DNA from: Clostridia bacterium
GTDB taxonomy: Bacteria; Bacillota; Clostridia; Christensenellales; Borkfalkiaceae
Reading direction: 5' to 3'
NCBI GenBank assembly: GCA_017463105.1
Contig: JAFTPU010000012.1
Coordinates: 62,001 to 126,000 of the forward strand
Length of the DNA: 64,000 nt
Shown here: positions 41,046-50,095 of the stretch, one piece after another
Layout of the letters: every line of letters starts with the position of its first letter
How positions within the stretch are numbered: position 1 is the stretch's first letter
Position numbers and translations under genes: made by a program
The notes under the pieces: generated by a model
Database searches by the model: none
What the model saw: only the letters and a program-made list of their open reading frames with translations
Told to the model about the DNA's origin: nothing

Positions 41046-42012
41046 ATACAGCTTCCTTTCTCGACAGGGACTGTTTAACTATTGGAAAACGCAACGCAAT
41101 CAATGTACCCGATATGCAGAGGTAAGGAATTTTCTTCACGATTACACCGATTATATTTCCGACGCGCATCAATTGGGATTTAATTTAAAGGATACGAAAA
41201 TTTCTAAACCGCGTGATTTTAAGAAAATGCACGATTGGGCGATGAACGAGCTTAAAATGCAAGAAACACAGGTGTACGATGCGCAGATACTCGCAGTTTA
41301 TAACGCAATTCACAAGCTTTGCGAGTGGTCGGATAAAAACTACAAGGTGATAATGCCGTCCACCTCGCGGGAAATCGTGGAAGAGGGCATAAGGCAAGAC
41401 CATTGTGTCGGTCGGTATTGCGAACGGGTGGCGAAAGGCGAAAGCGTAATTTTATTTGTACGCCGAGCGGATAAAACAGAAGAAAGCTGGTATACGATGG
41501 AGATTAAGCGGGATATGAATCGGCTCAATATCGTGCAATGCCGCGGATATAATAACGAAGATAAAAACGCCGAAGAGGCGGCGGAAATTGAGAAGGTCAA
41601 AGCAAAGTATACGCAATGGTTTAACCGTCGTCCCACGAACGGATATGAAAGCGAAATCATGGCAACCTACTATAAAGCGGTTCGTAAGAAAGGCGGGCGG
41701 TATATCAGTAATTTTGACAATAAAACGGAGTATATCGTAGGGACGGAAATTTTTGCGGAAACAGAAAAAAATCCCGATAAGGCGGCGGTAAAAGGCTTGC
41801 ATATTGCATCGCTTGAATTTGCACAACGGTTTGGCGATTCGTGGAAAGACGTAGCAATTTTAGAGGTACAAGTAAATATCCACGACGTGATAGTTCCCGA
41901 TGCGTTGGACCAAGTCCGTGCATCTAAATTGAAAGTTGTGCGGGAGGTCCCTTTGTCCGAGCTTGGCGAATGGGGGCAAAGACATTTAAGCAATCAGACT
42001 GCGGTGGCGTAA
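41020..42012 (+). CDS. PcfJ-like protein, C-terminal PcfJ domain
   Basis: A 330-residue protein with the PcfJ core: EGIRQDHCVGRYCERVAKGES (split here as QDHCVGRY and KGESVILFVRR) followed by WYTMEI and QCRGYNNE. The function of PcfJ proteins is unknown; they occur in phages and conjugative plasmids. The ATG at 41020 has AGGTG 5 nt upstream, so separate translation is possible. The 26-nt overlap with the upstream frame at an A7 run suggests a split of one original gene. Confidence 0.75.
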   Translation: MKKSGADFEYSFLSRQGLFNYWKTQRNQCTRYAEVRNFLHDYTDYISDAHQLGFNLKDTKISKPRDFKKMHDWAMNELKMQETQVYDAQILAVYNAIHKLCEWSDKNYKVIMPSTSREIVEEGIRQDHCVGRYCERVAKGESVILFVRRADKTEESWYTMEIKRDMNRLNIVQCRGYNNEDKNAEEAAEIEKVKAKYTQWFNRRPTNGYESEIMATYYKAVRKKGGRYISNFDNKTEYIVGTEIFAETEKNPDKAAVKGLHIASLEFAQRFGDSWKDVAILEVQVNIHDVIVPDALDQVRASKLKVVREVPLSELGEWGQRHLSNQTAVA

Positions 42013-42019
42013 AGCCACT

Positions 42020-42035
42020 TTGCAGTCGATTGCAA
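42020..42035. repeat. Dispersed prophage palindrome, copy 3
   Basis: TTGCAGTCGATTGCAA, intergenic, 34 nt before the next start codon. Confidence 0.65.
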
Positions 42036-42068
42036 AAATCAGCATAATGGAGGATAAAAGAGAAAAAT

Positions 42069-42374
42069 ATGACGGAAACGTGCGTGTGTTGTGGCGAGGA
42101 GATTCCTGAGGGACGGCAGGTTTGTCCCACTTGCGAACAAAGGAATAAAGATAACGGTTTATCTGTTCAAGAACAGGCAGTGCAGGATTGTTTGGATTGG
42201 TTGATAGCGGAAGGCGGTGTGGATACCTGTTCGAAATGCGTCTATGTAAAAGAGGTCGGCGAGGATTGTATTTGTCGAAAAAATGAAACGGATGGAAACA
42301 CGGCTTGTCGTATCGGGATAGTGGCATTTTTCGAGGAGGCGATCAATGCGGGCGGCGGAAAGAAAAGAGTTTGA
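42069..42374 (+). CDS. Zinc-ribbon phage protein
   Basis: A 101-residue protein with CVCCGEEI and CPTCEQR, a treble-clef or ribbon zinc site at the N-terminus, and a second cysteine group (CSKCVYV, CICRKN). Function unknown. GGAGG lies about 14 nt before the ATG. Confidence 0.65.
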   Translation: MTETCVCCGEEIPEGRQVCPTCEQRNKDNGLSVQEQAVQDCLDWLIAEGGVDTCSKCVYVKEVGEDCICRKNETDGNTACRIGIVAFFEEAINAGGGKKRV

Positions 42375-42717
42375 GAGGCGGATCGAGATTCTCGAATGGG
42401 AAAAAGCGGAATTACATAAAAACTACGTGAATGCTGTGAAGGATACGGTCAAAGAGTTTTGCGGGATTATGCTTTCCGACGAATGGGTCTGTTATTTCGA
42501 GGTGGAGATTGTCAAAGCAATCGCAAAAGAATGTTACGGTGTGGAGTTGAAGTATGAACCAAAAAGAACGAAAAGACAAGGAAACACGAGATCGGATACT
42601 GATCGTCATTACAAGGACGGAGCAGCGATGTCAAGGTGCGGATTGTACCAAGTGTCAATACAGTCACTTGGGCGAGGATTGTTATCCGACGATGCTCGTG
42701 CGGGCGTTGCGGTGTAG
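42346..42717 (+). CDS. Small phage protein, long 3' overlap with next gene
   Basis: A 123-residue frame. The first 70 residues look coding (helical, EFERRIEILEWEKAELHKNY); the last 55 overlap a Cys-rich gene in the +1 frame and look unlike protein. The true end may be earlier, or the two frames may be one gene interrupted at the A5 run near 42562. Confidence 0.5.
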   Translation: MRAAERKEFERRIEILEWEKAELHKNYVNAVKDTVKEFCGIMLSDEWVCYFEVEIVKAIAKECYGVELKYEPKRTKRQGNTRSDTDRHYKDGAAMSRCGLYQVSIQSLGRGLLSDDARAGVAV

Positions 42718-42769
42718 CGGTTTGGTGTTGCGGGAAGAAGCGAGCCGTTCGGCGGCGGACAAGGGGTGA
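42554..42769 (+). CDS. Small Cys-rich phage protein
   Basis: A 71-residue protein with CQGADCTKCQYSHLGEDC, a likely zinc knuckle. GGAG is 7 nt upstream of the ATG. It overlaps the preceding frame by 164 nt. Function unknown. Confidence 0.55.
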   Translation: MNQKERKDKETRDRILIVITRTEQRCQGADCTKCQYSHLGEDCYPTMLVRALRCSGLVLREEASRSAADKG

Positions 42770-42773
42770 GCGG

Positions 42774-43133
42774 ATGAAGTATAAAAAAAGAGACAAAAGC
42801 CACGTCGGTGCGGAAAACGTGTTGATTGCGCTCGTAGCGGATTATGATAATCGTCGCAGGGCGGCGGAAAAAGCCGCTCGGGCGGCGGTAAAGGGAGGAG
42901 ATACGAGGACATTGACCGAAATCGAACTCTTTACCGAAACGAATAAAACAATCGATCAATGCTTGGAATTTATAGAACCGTTCCTTCGTTCGTACATACG
43001 CGAGGATATCGGAGAGAGGAAAGGCTGGGATAAATCGCAAGCCGCACCGTTTATCGCCAAGGACGCGTATTATGCGCGCAAAAACAAAGCGATTAAAAAA
43101 ATGTTGATAGCTTTTCGATTGATTTTACGGTGA
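42774..43133 (+). CDS. Phage protein in the late-regulator position
   Basis: A 119-residue, basic, helical protein. The last gene of the early block, just before a terminator and the packaging genes, is where RinA/ArpU-type late transcription activators are found, and its size fits, but I see no clear helix-turn-helix. GGGGTGAG precedes the ATG at 42774. Confidence 0.5.
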   Translation: MKYKKRDKSHVGAENVLIALVADYDNRRRAAEKAARAAVKGGDTRTLTEIELFTETNKTIDQCLEFIEPFLRSYIREDIGERKGWDKSQAAPFIAKDAYYARKNKAIKKMLIAFRLILR

Positions 43134-43142
43134 ATTTCATTG

Positions 43143-43172
43143 AAAAAAGGCAGGGAAAACCTGTCTTTTTTC
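43143..43172 (+). terminator. Terminator of the early operon
   Basis: AAAGGCAGG/CCTGTCTTT with a 5-nt loop is followed by TTTTTT. Confidence 0.8.
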
Positions 43173-43212
43173 TTGCTCGAAAAGAAAAGTAGGAAAATTT
43201 CGCAAATATTCT

Positions 43213-43363
43213 GTGTTATAATCCTTTATACAAAGTATAAGGGCGTGCAATACCCCCCCCTACCCCAACGAAAAAACAAAAAAAGCGGGACAAGCGCGCC
43301 AGAAGCAAATTTTTTCACTTTTCCCCTTTTCAAAAATTTTTGCTTTTCGGGGAGGAATAAGCG
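43213..43363 (+). promoter_or_regulatory. Probable late promoter and cos-region intergenic stretch
   Basis: TG-T-TATAAT (43214-43222) is an extended -10 box without a -35 box, as expected for an activator-dependent late promoter. The following 140 bp upstream of the HNH gene hold a C8 run and no ORF. In HNH-TerS-TerL phages the cos site lies in this region; its exact place cannot be read from sequence alone. Confidence 0.4.
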
Positions 43364-43696
43364 GTGCAAAAGGAAAAGAATACAAATTATCACGGACGAT
43401 ATAATTCATTTTATCAAAGCAAGGCGTGGCGCAAGCTTCGAACGGCGTTCTTCGCTTCCAAAAACGGTTTGTGCGAGCGATGCGCGAAAAAAGGCGTCGT
43501 TCGTCCGGGGAAAGAGGTGCATCATATCGTTCCTATCGAAAAAAATTGGGAAAGGCGTTTTGATTGGGCAAACCTCGAACTGCTTTGTTACGAATGCCAT
43601 CAGGGGAAAGAGCACGGGCGCGAAAGCGCGTTGCAAAAATTCAATGATTTTTGGGAGGAATTGAATGCCGAGAAAACCGAATCTCGATCCAACTAA
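43364..43696 (+). CDS. HNH endonuclease
   Basis: A 110-residue phage HNH nuclease with CERCAKKG, VHHIVPIEKNW (the HH of the motif), NLELLCYECHQGKEH (N and H, plus the second zinc pair). HNH proteins next to terminase genes assist cos cleavage by the large terminase in HK97-like phages. It starts with GTG after GGGGAGGAATAAGCG and overlaps terS by 32 nt. Confidence 0.9.
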   Translation: MQKEKNTNYHGRYNSFYQSKAWRKLRTAFFASKNGLCERCAKKGVVRPGKEVHHIVPIEKNWERRFDWANLELLCYECHQGKEHGRESALQKFNDFWEELNAEKTESRSN

Positions 43697-44180
43697 AAAA
43701 CCGCACCGTTCGAACGAGCAGCTAAAAAAGCGCGAGGACGAAACGCCCGTTTATCTCAAACAGGAATTTAAAGCTCCGAAAACCTTAACCAAAGAGGAAA
43801 AGAAAATTTGGAAATGGCTGGTAGGGATATTTCACGAAACGGTCAATTGCCGAGTGTCGGACGCGGACGTGCATTTAATGGAATTGTATTGTCGGGCAAA
43901 GGCGGCAACGGACGAAGCGGACGCTGAGCTAAAAAAAGAGGGAGCGCAGCCGTTTGAACAATATCAATGCGGGTACGACGATGAGGGGAAGCCTAAATAT
44001 CAGCTTAAAGCAAACCCGAATATCAAAAAGAGAGCAGACAATGCGGCGCTTTGCATAAAGCTGTTCGATCAGTTGGGATTGTCGCCGTTGGCGCGTGCAA
44101 AGGCGGGGCTTGCCAGCGCAAATCAAAAGAAAAAGGCAAAAGATTCGCTTTTGGATATGATGAAGCGGACGGACGAGTAA
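43665..44180 (+). CDS. Terminase small subunit, P27 family
   Basis: A 171-residue DNA-recognition subunit of the packaging motor (MPRKPNLDPTKKPHRS, KIWKWLVGIFHE, ANPNIKKRADNAALCIKLFDQLGLSPLARAK). The last stretch is the conserved P27 C-terminal signature. GGGAGGAATTGA precedes the ATG. It lies between the HNH gene and terL, the normal order. Confidence 0.9.
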   Translation: MPRKPNLDPTKKPHRSNEQLKKREDETPVYLKQEFKAPKTLTKEEKKIWKWLVGIFHETVNCRVSDADVHLMELYCRAKAATDEADAELKKEGAQPFEQYQCGYDDEGKPKYQLKANPNIKKRADNAALCIKLFDQLGLSPLARAKAGLASANQKKKAKDSLLDMMKRTDE

Positions 44181-45947
44181 ATGCTTCGCTGGATAACCGA
44201 TTATATCCGACACGTCGAAAATCATCCCCAAGAATTTAACGAGGACGTCAAAAACAACGTTCGACAAATCAAAGAGCTGATATCTCGAAAGAACGTGTAT
44301 TACAAGGAAGCCGACCCGTTGGCGTTTCAAGACTTCGCTCGAATGTTCCGCCATCGTGAGGGCGAATGGGCGGGCGAGCCGATTGAACTCAACCGCGAGC
44401 AGAAATATATCGTAGCTTGTATCCTCGGTATCAAAATATACGACAAGAAAAAGGAACGGTATATCCGCTATTTTACGGAAATGGATTTATTCGTCGCCCG
44501 AAAGTGGGGCAAGGATACGTTCATCGTTCCCTTAATTGCGTATTTCGTGGGAATAGATAAAGAGCCGTCGGCACTTTGTCAGATTGTAGCGGAAAATCTG
44601 ACGCAATCAAAGCGAACGTATAAGCTTATACAAAAGAATATCGAAGACGGCGATTTAAGCGAATGGTTCGTAGAGAATAAAACGGAGAAATACATTTATT
44701 GTCCGTATACCGAGGGCGAGATACATTACCTGTCGGGGCGTTCCAAGGGTAAAGACGGACCAAACCCCAGCGTAGGCGTTGCGAACGAGGTACACGAAAT
44801 AACTTCGTTTAATCAGTATACGGCGTTGAAAAGCGGTATGGGCGCACGCTCGCAGCCGATGATGATCGTTATCTCCTCGGCGGGTATTACGCCCGAAAGC
44901 TTGTATGAAACACTCCACGAAAGAAACAGAAAGTTTCTTAAAAAAACGAAGCTGGGCGCGAACGACAGAATATTTGCTTTGATGTTCGGTATTGACGACA
45001 CGGACGATTATCGCGACGAAACGACTTGGATTAAAGCGAACCCCGCAATGTACGAGGGCAGACCGTCGATGTCCTATCTTCGTCAACAGTTTGAAGATTG
45101 TAAAAACGACCCCGTTTTGCTAAATAACTTTATCGCAAAACAGCTGAACCGCCAAATCGGGGCAAGTATCGACTATTTCGATATGGTTGCGATAAAAAAC
45201 GCAATGCGAAAGGTATTGAAAACGGACTTCGACAACACCTACGCCGTCGGCGGCGTAGACCTTGCCGAAACAACCGACCTTTGTAACGCGACAGCGCAGA
45301 TTCTTACCAAAGAGGGCAAATTCATTTACTTGCAAGCGTACTTTATCGCAGCGGATTGCCTTGCGAGAAATTCCGCAAAAGATAAGCAGGACTATCAAAG
45401 AATGACGAATTTGGGCACGGAAAACCGCGTGACCTCGGAGCTGGTAATAATCACTCCGGGCGCGTACGTGCAAAAAGAATACGTAACCCGTTGGTTCGTA
45501 ATGCTCCGCGATGAGTTTCAAATCAATTTCTTAAAAATCGGATATGACCGTGCGCTGTCGAAAGAATGGCTTACGGATATGCAAGAGAACGGCTTTTCGC
45601 ATGAAAAGGTTATTTACAACAAGGAAGATCATACGACGGAGCGGGATTACGGGATATTGACGGAAGTGGCACAAGGCGGCTGGACGCTAAGCGAGCCGAT
45701 CAAGATTGTCAAATCTCTTTTCGACAGCGGGCGATTGGTCGCCGACGTGAATAATAAGCTGTTCGCCTACTGTTTTTACAATCTCAAAGTACGACAGGAC
45801 ACGAACAATAATCTTTCGCCGCATAAGGCGAAATCGACGGGGCATATAGACGGTGCGATCGGCGTGTTTAACAGCTTTGTGGCGTATCAGCGCGCAAAAG
45901 GTTTAAAGGAGTACATAGAGCAAATCCCGCAATATTTTGCGGTATAA
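44181..45947 (+). CDS. Terminase large subunit
   Basis: Packaging ATPase and nuclease, 588 residues, of the HK97/Terminase_1 family. The ATPase half has FVARKWGKDTFIV in place of a classical Walker A, and ANEVHEI near the Walker B site. The C-terminal RNase H-like nuclease begins at VGGVDLAETTDL (first catalytic aspartate). It starts right after the terS stop. Confidence 0.95.
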   Translation: MLRWITDYIRHVENHPQEFNEDVKNNVRQIKELISRKNVYYKEADPLAFQDFARMFRHREGEWAGEPIELNREQKYIVACILGIKIYDKKKERYIRYFTEMDLFVARKWGKDTFIVPLIAYFVGIDKEPSALCQIVAENLTQSKRTYKLIQKNIEDGDLSEWFVENKTEKYIYCPYTEGEIHYLSGRSKGKDGPNPSVGVANEVHEITSFNQYTALKSGMGARSQPMMIVISSAGITPESLYETLHERNRKFLKKTKLGANDRIFALMFGIDDTDDYRDETTWIKANPAMYEGRPSMSYLRQQFEDCKNDPVLLNNFIAKQLNRQIGASIDYFDMVAIKNAMRKVLKTDFDNTYAVGGVDLAETTDLCNATAQILTKEGKFIYLQAYFIAADCLARNSAKDKQDYQRMTNLGTENRVTSELVIITPGAYVQKEYVTRWFVMLRDEFQINFLKIGYDRALSKEWLTDMQENGFSHEKVIYNKEDHTTERDYGILTEVAQGGWTLSEPIKIVKSLFDSGRLVADVNNKLFAYCFYNLKVRQDTNNNLSPHKAKSTGHIDGAIGVFNSFVAYQRAKGLKEYIEQIPQYFAV

Positions 45948-45963
45948 AGGAAGGAAACGGCAA

Positions 45964-47211
45964 ATGGGGCTGATGGCAAAAATCGGACAGGTATTTTCAA
46001 GAAAACGGGAGCCTGAACTGCGGACGATTATTCGCGAATATTACGGCGGAAACGTCGGCTGGTTCGCGTGGAATTACGCGCAGAATATTTATTCCATTCC
46101 CGAAGTGCGGACGGCAATCGAGAAATTCGCGGGTATCTTTGCCGTGATTCCGAAATATTTTGAACGCAAGGATAAAAGGGGTTTTGTCACTTATTATGAG
46201 GACGAGGCTTCGCGCGTTATCAACGTAAAAGCAAACCCGTTGCAAAACGCCACGCAGTTTTGGGTAAACGCGATTACGATGCTGATGCTACACAGCAACG
46301 TCTTTGTGGAGCCGACGTTTAATCGGCAAACAGGCGCGTTGCAATACTTATATGTATTACCGCGCGACAGCTTTGATTTCACGCTCCACGAAAATTATGC
46401 TACGGTGAAATTTTTGGGGCTTGGGAAAACGTACCGCATGGACGATTTAATTTATTTGAATCGTTTTTCACAGCTTTCCGGAGGGACGAAAAACGACCTC
46501 GGCTTATATGAAACGGTCATTCAGGCGTTGGCTTCACAGGCGATTAACGTAGCAAATCCCAAAAAACCGCGGGCGATATTACAAGCCCAAGTCGGCTCGC
46601 AGGGTAACTTGAAATCGACGGATAAAACGGGTACGATGAAAGACCTCAAAGGCAATTTCGACGAGGCGGTAAACGGGATTGTTTATTTCGACCCGCAATG
46701 GAAGGTAACGCCTATCAACTGGCAGGAAAACGACGTCAACCGTGAACTGATGCAGTTTATCGTAAATATCGTTTACAACTATTTCGGAATGACGGAAAAT
46801 ATCGTCAACAATAAGGCGGGCGAGCTGGAATGGGCAATGTTCGTCAAAACGAACGTCGAGCCTATCGCAAAACAGATTGAGCAGGAATTTACGGCGAAGC
46901 TGTTTACGAAACGGGAGCAGGAAGTGGGAAATCGTTTGGAATTGGACGTATTCAATCTTTCAATTTCCACTCTGCAAGCAAAAACGGCGTACTTCAACGT
47001 CGCTTCAAGGCAAGGCGTGCACAATATCGACGAAATGCGCGAGATCGTCGGCTATCCGCCTCTTCCCGACGGGTTGGGGCAAATGTTCAGGGTAACCGCC
47101 GACACCGTCGATATTACAAAGGTAAACGAATATCAGATGTCGAAAAACGGAAAGGGCAATTTTAGCGAGGAGAAGTCGCCGTCGCCCGATTCGGAAGGAG
47201 GTAAGCAATGA
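45964..47211 (+). CDS. Phage portal protein, HK97 family
   Basis: The dodecameric portal through which DNA enters the head. 415 residues. Conserved pieces are GWFAWNYAQNIYSIPEVRTAI, NPLQNATQFW, LYVLPRDSF and YFGMTENIVNN. AAGGAAGG precedes the ATG at 45964. It overlaps the protease gene by 4 nt. Confidence 0.93.
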   Translation: MGLMAKIGQVFSRKREPELRTIIREYYGGNVGWFAWNYAQNIYSIPEVRTAIEKFAGIFAVIPKYFERKDKRGFVTYYEDEASRVINVKANPLQNATQFWVNAITMLMLHSNVFVEPTFNRQTGALQYLYVLPRDSFDFTLHENYATVKFLGLGKTYRMDDLIYLNRFSQLSGGTKNDLGLYETVIQALASQAINVANPKKPRAILQAQVGSQGNLKSTDKTGTMKDLKGNFDEAVNGIVYFDPQWKVTPINWQENDVNRELMQFIVNIVYNYFGMTENIVNNKAGELEWAMFVKTNVEPIAKQIEQEFTAKLFTKREQEVGNRLELDVFNLSISTLQAKTAYFNVASRQGVHNIDEMREIVGYPPLPDGLGQMFRVTADTVDITKVNEYQMSKNGKGNFSEEKSPSPDSEGGKQ

Positions 47212-47876
47212 AAATCAGGGACGAAAAAATGCCGAATTTGAGAAGCGCGTATCATTTTAAAGCAAATTTTAAAACGGAATGCCGTTCGCAGGAGGACGGT
47301 AACGGCGGTAAAAAGCTGGTTATACGCGGATATCCCATTTTGTTCAACGTAGAAACGAAAATTTACGATTGGTGGTACGGCGAGGTTACGGAAGTAATTT
47401 TACCGACGGCACTCGAAGGCACGAAAATGGACGGCTTGTACCTGCTCGTAGGGCATAACCCCGACAACGTGCTGGGGCGCGAGGGCGTTAATATGCGCTT
47501 GGAAATCGACGAAACAGGTTTGTTTTTCGAATGTGAGCTGCCGAATACGCAGCTTGCGCGCGATTGGTATAACCTTATCGAAAGCGGAATCGTGGACGGT
47601 ATGAGCTTTGGCTTTATCAGTCACGATAAGGTGAACGATTCCACGCTGACGAGAACGATTACGCACATTGACGAACTGTACGAAATCACGATAACACCGT
47701 TCCCCGCTTATTACGAAGCGAGTGTGGTTGCAAAGGCAAACGCGAAAACGGAGGAAGAGAACGTCCGCATCGCCGCCGAAGAGGAACTTCGCGCTCGTAG
47801 AGAAGCCGAAGAGAAAGCGCGAAAAGAAGAAGCGGAAAAACGGCAAAAATTCATAAAGGAAATGGAGGACTGGTAA
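47208..47876 (+). CDS. Prohead protease, HK97 (U35) family
   Basis: Serine protease that cleaves the capsid delta domain during head maturation. 222 residues. The catalytic histidine is in LLVGHNPDNVLGR, the serine in DGMSFGF. The C-terminal 45 residues form a charged coiled coil, perhaps a scaffold part. Its stop overlaps the capsid start (TAATG). Confidence 0.92.
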   Translation: MKIRDEKMPNLRSAYHFKANFKTECRSQEDGNGGKKLVIRGYPILFNVETKIYDWWYGEVTEVILPTALEGTKMDGLYLLVGHNPDNVLGREGVNMRLEIDETGLFFECELPNTQLARDWYNLIESGIVDGMSFGFISHDKVNDSTLTRTITHIDELYEITITPFPAYYEASVVAKANAKTEEENVRIAAEEELRARREAEEKARKEEAEKRQKFIKEMEDW

Positions 47877-49075
47877 TGGACGGATTTATCGAAGAAATGA
47901 GAGATATCGATTTAGACATTCAGGCACTGATCGCCCGTAAAGAGGCGATCAAACAAAAAGCTATCGAGCACAGGGATTCGATTACCGACGAGGAGCAAGC
48001 GCAGCTGCGCAGCGAAAAGACGGAAATCGAAACGAAGCTCAAAGTGTTGGAACAATGTAAAAAAGACCTGCAAGAGCGGGCAAATCAAAAGGAAAAAGGA
48101 GAAAACGGAACTATGGACAACGCAATGTTACATTTCAAAGAAGGTATGGAGCGCGCCGACGTGCTGAACACGCTGGAATACAGGTCGGCGTTCTTTAAAA
48201 CGATGCAGGGGAAAGAGCTGACGACAGAGGAAAAAAGAAGTATGACCTCGGCGGCGGAATCGGGCGGTGCGGCTATCCCCACGCAAACGATGAATATGAT
48301 TATCGGGCAGATTCAGGAATCGCCTACGGTGCTCAATTTGATTACCGTGCTGAATATTCCCGAACTTATTTCGTTGCCGATTGAAAACCTCGTCAACGAC
48401 GCGGCTTGGATTTCGGAAACGGGCGATTCTACGCCGAGCGAGGACAAGCTTGGGTCGCTGACGTTGAGCGCGTACAAGCTCATCAAGACGGTCAAGATTT
48501 CGGCAAAGCTGAAAGAAATGGCAATCGACGCGTTCGAGGCTTGGATCGTCGGGGCAATCACGAAGAAGATGACGGCGGCTTGCCAAAAGGCGGTGTTCGA
48601 CGGTACGGGCGTGGAACAGCCCACGGGCTTGAATACGATTACTTGGAACGATACGAACAGCGTTTCCGCAACGGGCGCGCCCACCTACGACAATCTCGTG
48701 GATACGGAAGCACTCGTGGGCGAGGACTATATTTCGAACGCCGTTTGGGTAATGAACCGCAAAACGAAAGCGATGGTTATGAAGCTGAAAGACGACCAAA
48801 AGCGGCCCATTTTCGAAAGGGCGGTCGAGGACGGCTTCGTGGGGTATTTGCTCGGCTATCCTGTGCGTCTCAACAAGCACGTTAAAAACGGCGAGGCGTT
48901 TTTGGGCGACTGGAAGGCTGCGTACGTTATGAACTTTGCAAAGGCTATCGAGTACGCCGTATCGAAAGAGGCGGGCTTTATGAGCGGTTCGACGATCTAT
49001 CGCGGGCTTGCGCTCGTAGACGGTAAGCCGACGAAAATCGAGGGTGCGATGGCGAAGCTGATCGTTACCGAGTAA
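47876..49075 (+). CDS. Major capsid protein, HK97 fold
   Basis: A 399-residue capsid precursor. An N-terminal coiled-coil delta domain (about residues 1-105) should be removed by the prohead protease. The mature part starts near the TSAAESGGAAIPTQT region and has the N-arm, E-loop and P-domain pattern (WISETGDSTPSEDKLGSLTL, GYLLGYPVRLNKHVKNGEAFLGDW). Its start codon overlaps the protease stop. Confidence 0.93.
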   Translation: MDGFIEEMRDIDLDIQALIARKEAIKQKAIEHRDSITDEEQAQLRSEKTEIETKLKVLEQCKKDLQERANQKEKGENGTMDNAMLHFKEGMERADVLNTLEYRSAFFKTMQGKELTTEEKRSMTSAAESGGAAIPTQTMNMIIGQIQESPTVLNLITVLNIPELISLPIENLVNDAAWISETGDSTPSEDKLGSLTLSAYKLIKTVKISAKLKEMAIDAFEAWIVGAITKKMTAACQKAVFDGTGVEQPTGLNTITWNDTNSVSATGAPTYDNLVDTEALVGEDYISNAVWVMNRKTKAMVMKLKDDQKRPIFERAVEDGFVGYLLGYPVRLNKHVKNGEAFLGDWKAAYVMNFAKAIEYAVSKEAGFMSGSTIYRGLALVDGKPTKIEGAMAKLIVTE

Positions 49076-49088
49076 GGAGTGAAAAGCA

Positions 49089-49376
49089 ATGTCGGATTTG
49101 TTGACAACGTTTAAATTGACGATAGGCGATCTTACGCCGAATACGGAAAACGACGGCTATTATCAAAATTTTATCAATCAAGCCAAAGCACAGTTATTAT
49201 CTAACGATATAGACGAAGAAACGCTGACGGGCACCGAGCTTGGGCAATCGGCGGTTGTGGCGTATGCCGAGGCTTTGATGAATAAGCGCGACGTGGCGAC
49301 GGATCCGACGTTGACTCTTCTTCGCAACACACTTTCCGCACAAACCAAAGGAAAACGCTATGCTGACGAATCCTAA
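49089..49376 (+). CDS. Head-tail connector protein (gp6-like)
   Basis: A 95-residue helical protein directly after the capsid gene, the position and size of HK97 gp6-type connectors that bind the portal ring. It overlaps the next gene by 17 nt. Confidence 0.75.
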   Translation: MSDLLTTFKLTIGDLTPNTENDGYYQNFINQAKAQLLSNDIDEETLTGTELGQSAVVAYAEALMNKRDVATDPTLTLLRNTLSAQTKGKRYADES

Positions 49377-49719
49377 AAAATATATTCTTGCCGACGTGAA
49401 AAGCGTGCAAAATACGGAAACGGGCGATAGGACGAAGGTTGTTACAAGCGCGCGCGTTCTCGTGGATACGGTCGATTTGGTAGGCGTAAACACGGCGCAG
49501 CTGGGACAAATTCAGGGCTTTACCCTTTCGTATTCGGTAGAGATTTCCCGGGCGTTATATAAAAATGAAAAATTTTTATATTTCGACGGGGCTTTATACG
49601 AAGTGAAAACCTTGGGTAAGACGAAGATTCCGACGAAAATGCTCTTAAACGTGCAGGCGTTAAAGGACGAAGAAACGCTGACGGCGATAGAGGTATGGAT
49701 AAATGAAAATTTACGATAA
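49360..49719 (+). CDS. Head closure protein
   Basis: A 119-residue beta-rich protein in the position of SPP1 gp16-type head-closure (stopper) proteins. It overlaps its neighbours by 17 nt on each side. Assigned from gene order and size. Confidence 0.65.
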   Translation: MLTNPKKYILADVKSVQNTETGDRTKVVTSARVLVDTVDLVGVNTAQLGQIQGFTLSYSVEISRALYKNEKFLYFDGALYEVKTLGKTKIPTKMLLNVQALKDEETLTAIEVWINENLR

Positions 49720-50095
49720 ATCATCGGCGGGGGCGTTGTGGGAGCTCGTAAGCCCGTTGCTTGTATACGGCAAGGAATTGCCCATCTACAAAGAGGTTAT
49801 GGACGAGGACGAAAACGACGTGCCTAATTCGTATCTTCTTATTCGCCGTGATATTACCGACAGAGGTAAAATCCGCGGCGACGGGCAGACCCTTTACCGC
49901 AAGTCGAGTTGCGATTTGATACTCGTTTCAAAATCCAAAGGGAAAAACTCGGGGGATATTCACAATATCAATATCGAGCGTATCAAAGAGGTTTTGGAAA
50001 AGGCGGAAGTCGCCTACGAGGGGCATAATCTCGGCTATAACGAGGCTCAAAAACAGTCGGAATATTCGTGGAGCGTAGAATTGATTTATGGCTGA
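49703..50095 (+). CDS. Tail terminator-like protein
   Basis: A 130-residue mixed alpha/beta protein (LLIRRDITDRGKIRGDGQTLYRKSSCDLILVSK). Size and place fit a tail terminator. In many siphophages the gp10-like gene comes before it; here the order appears reversed. Confidence 0.55.
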   Translation: MKIYDKSSAGALWELVSPLLVYGKELPIYKEVMDEDENDVPNSYLLIRRDITDRGKIRGDGQTLYRKSSCDLILVSKSKGKNSGDIHNINIERIKEVLEKAEVAYEGHNLGYNEAQKQSEYSWSVELIYG

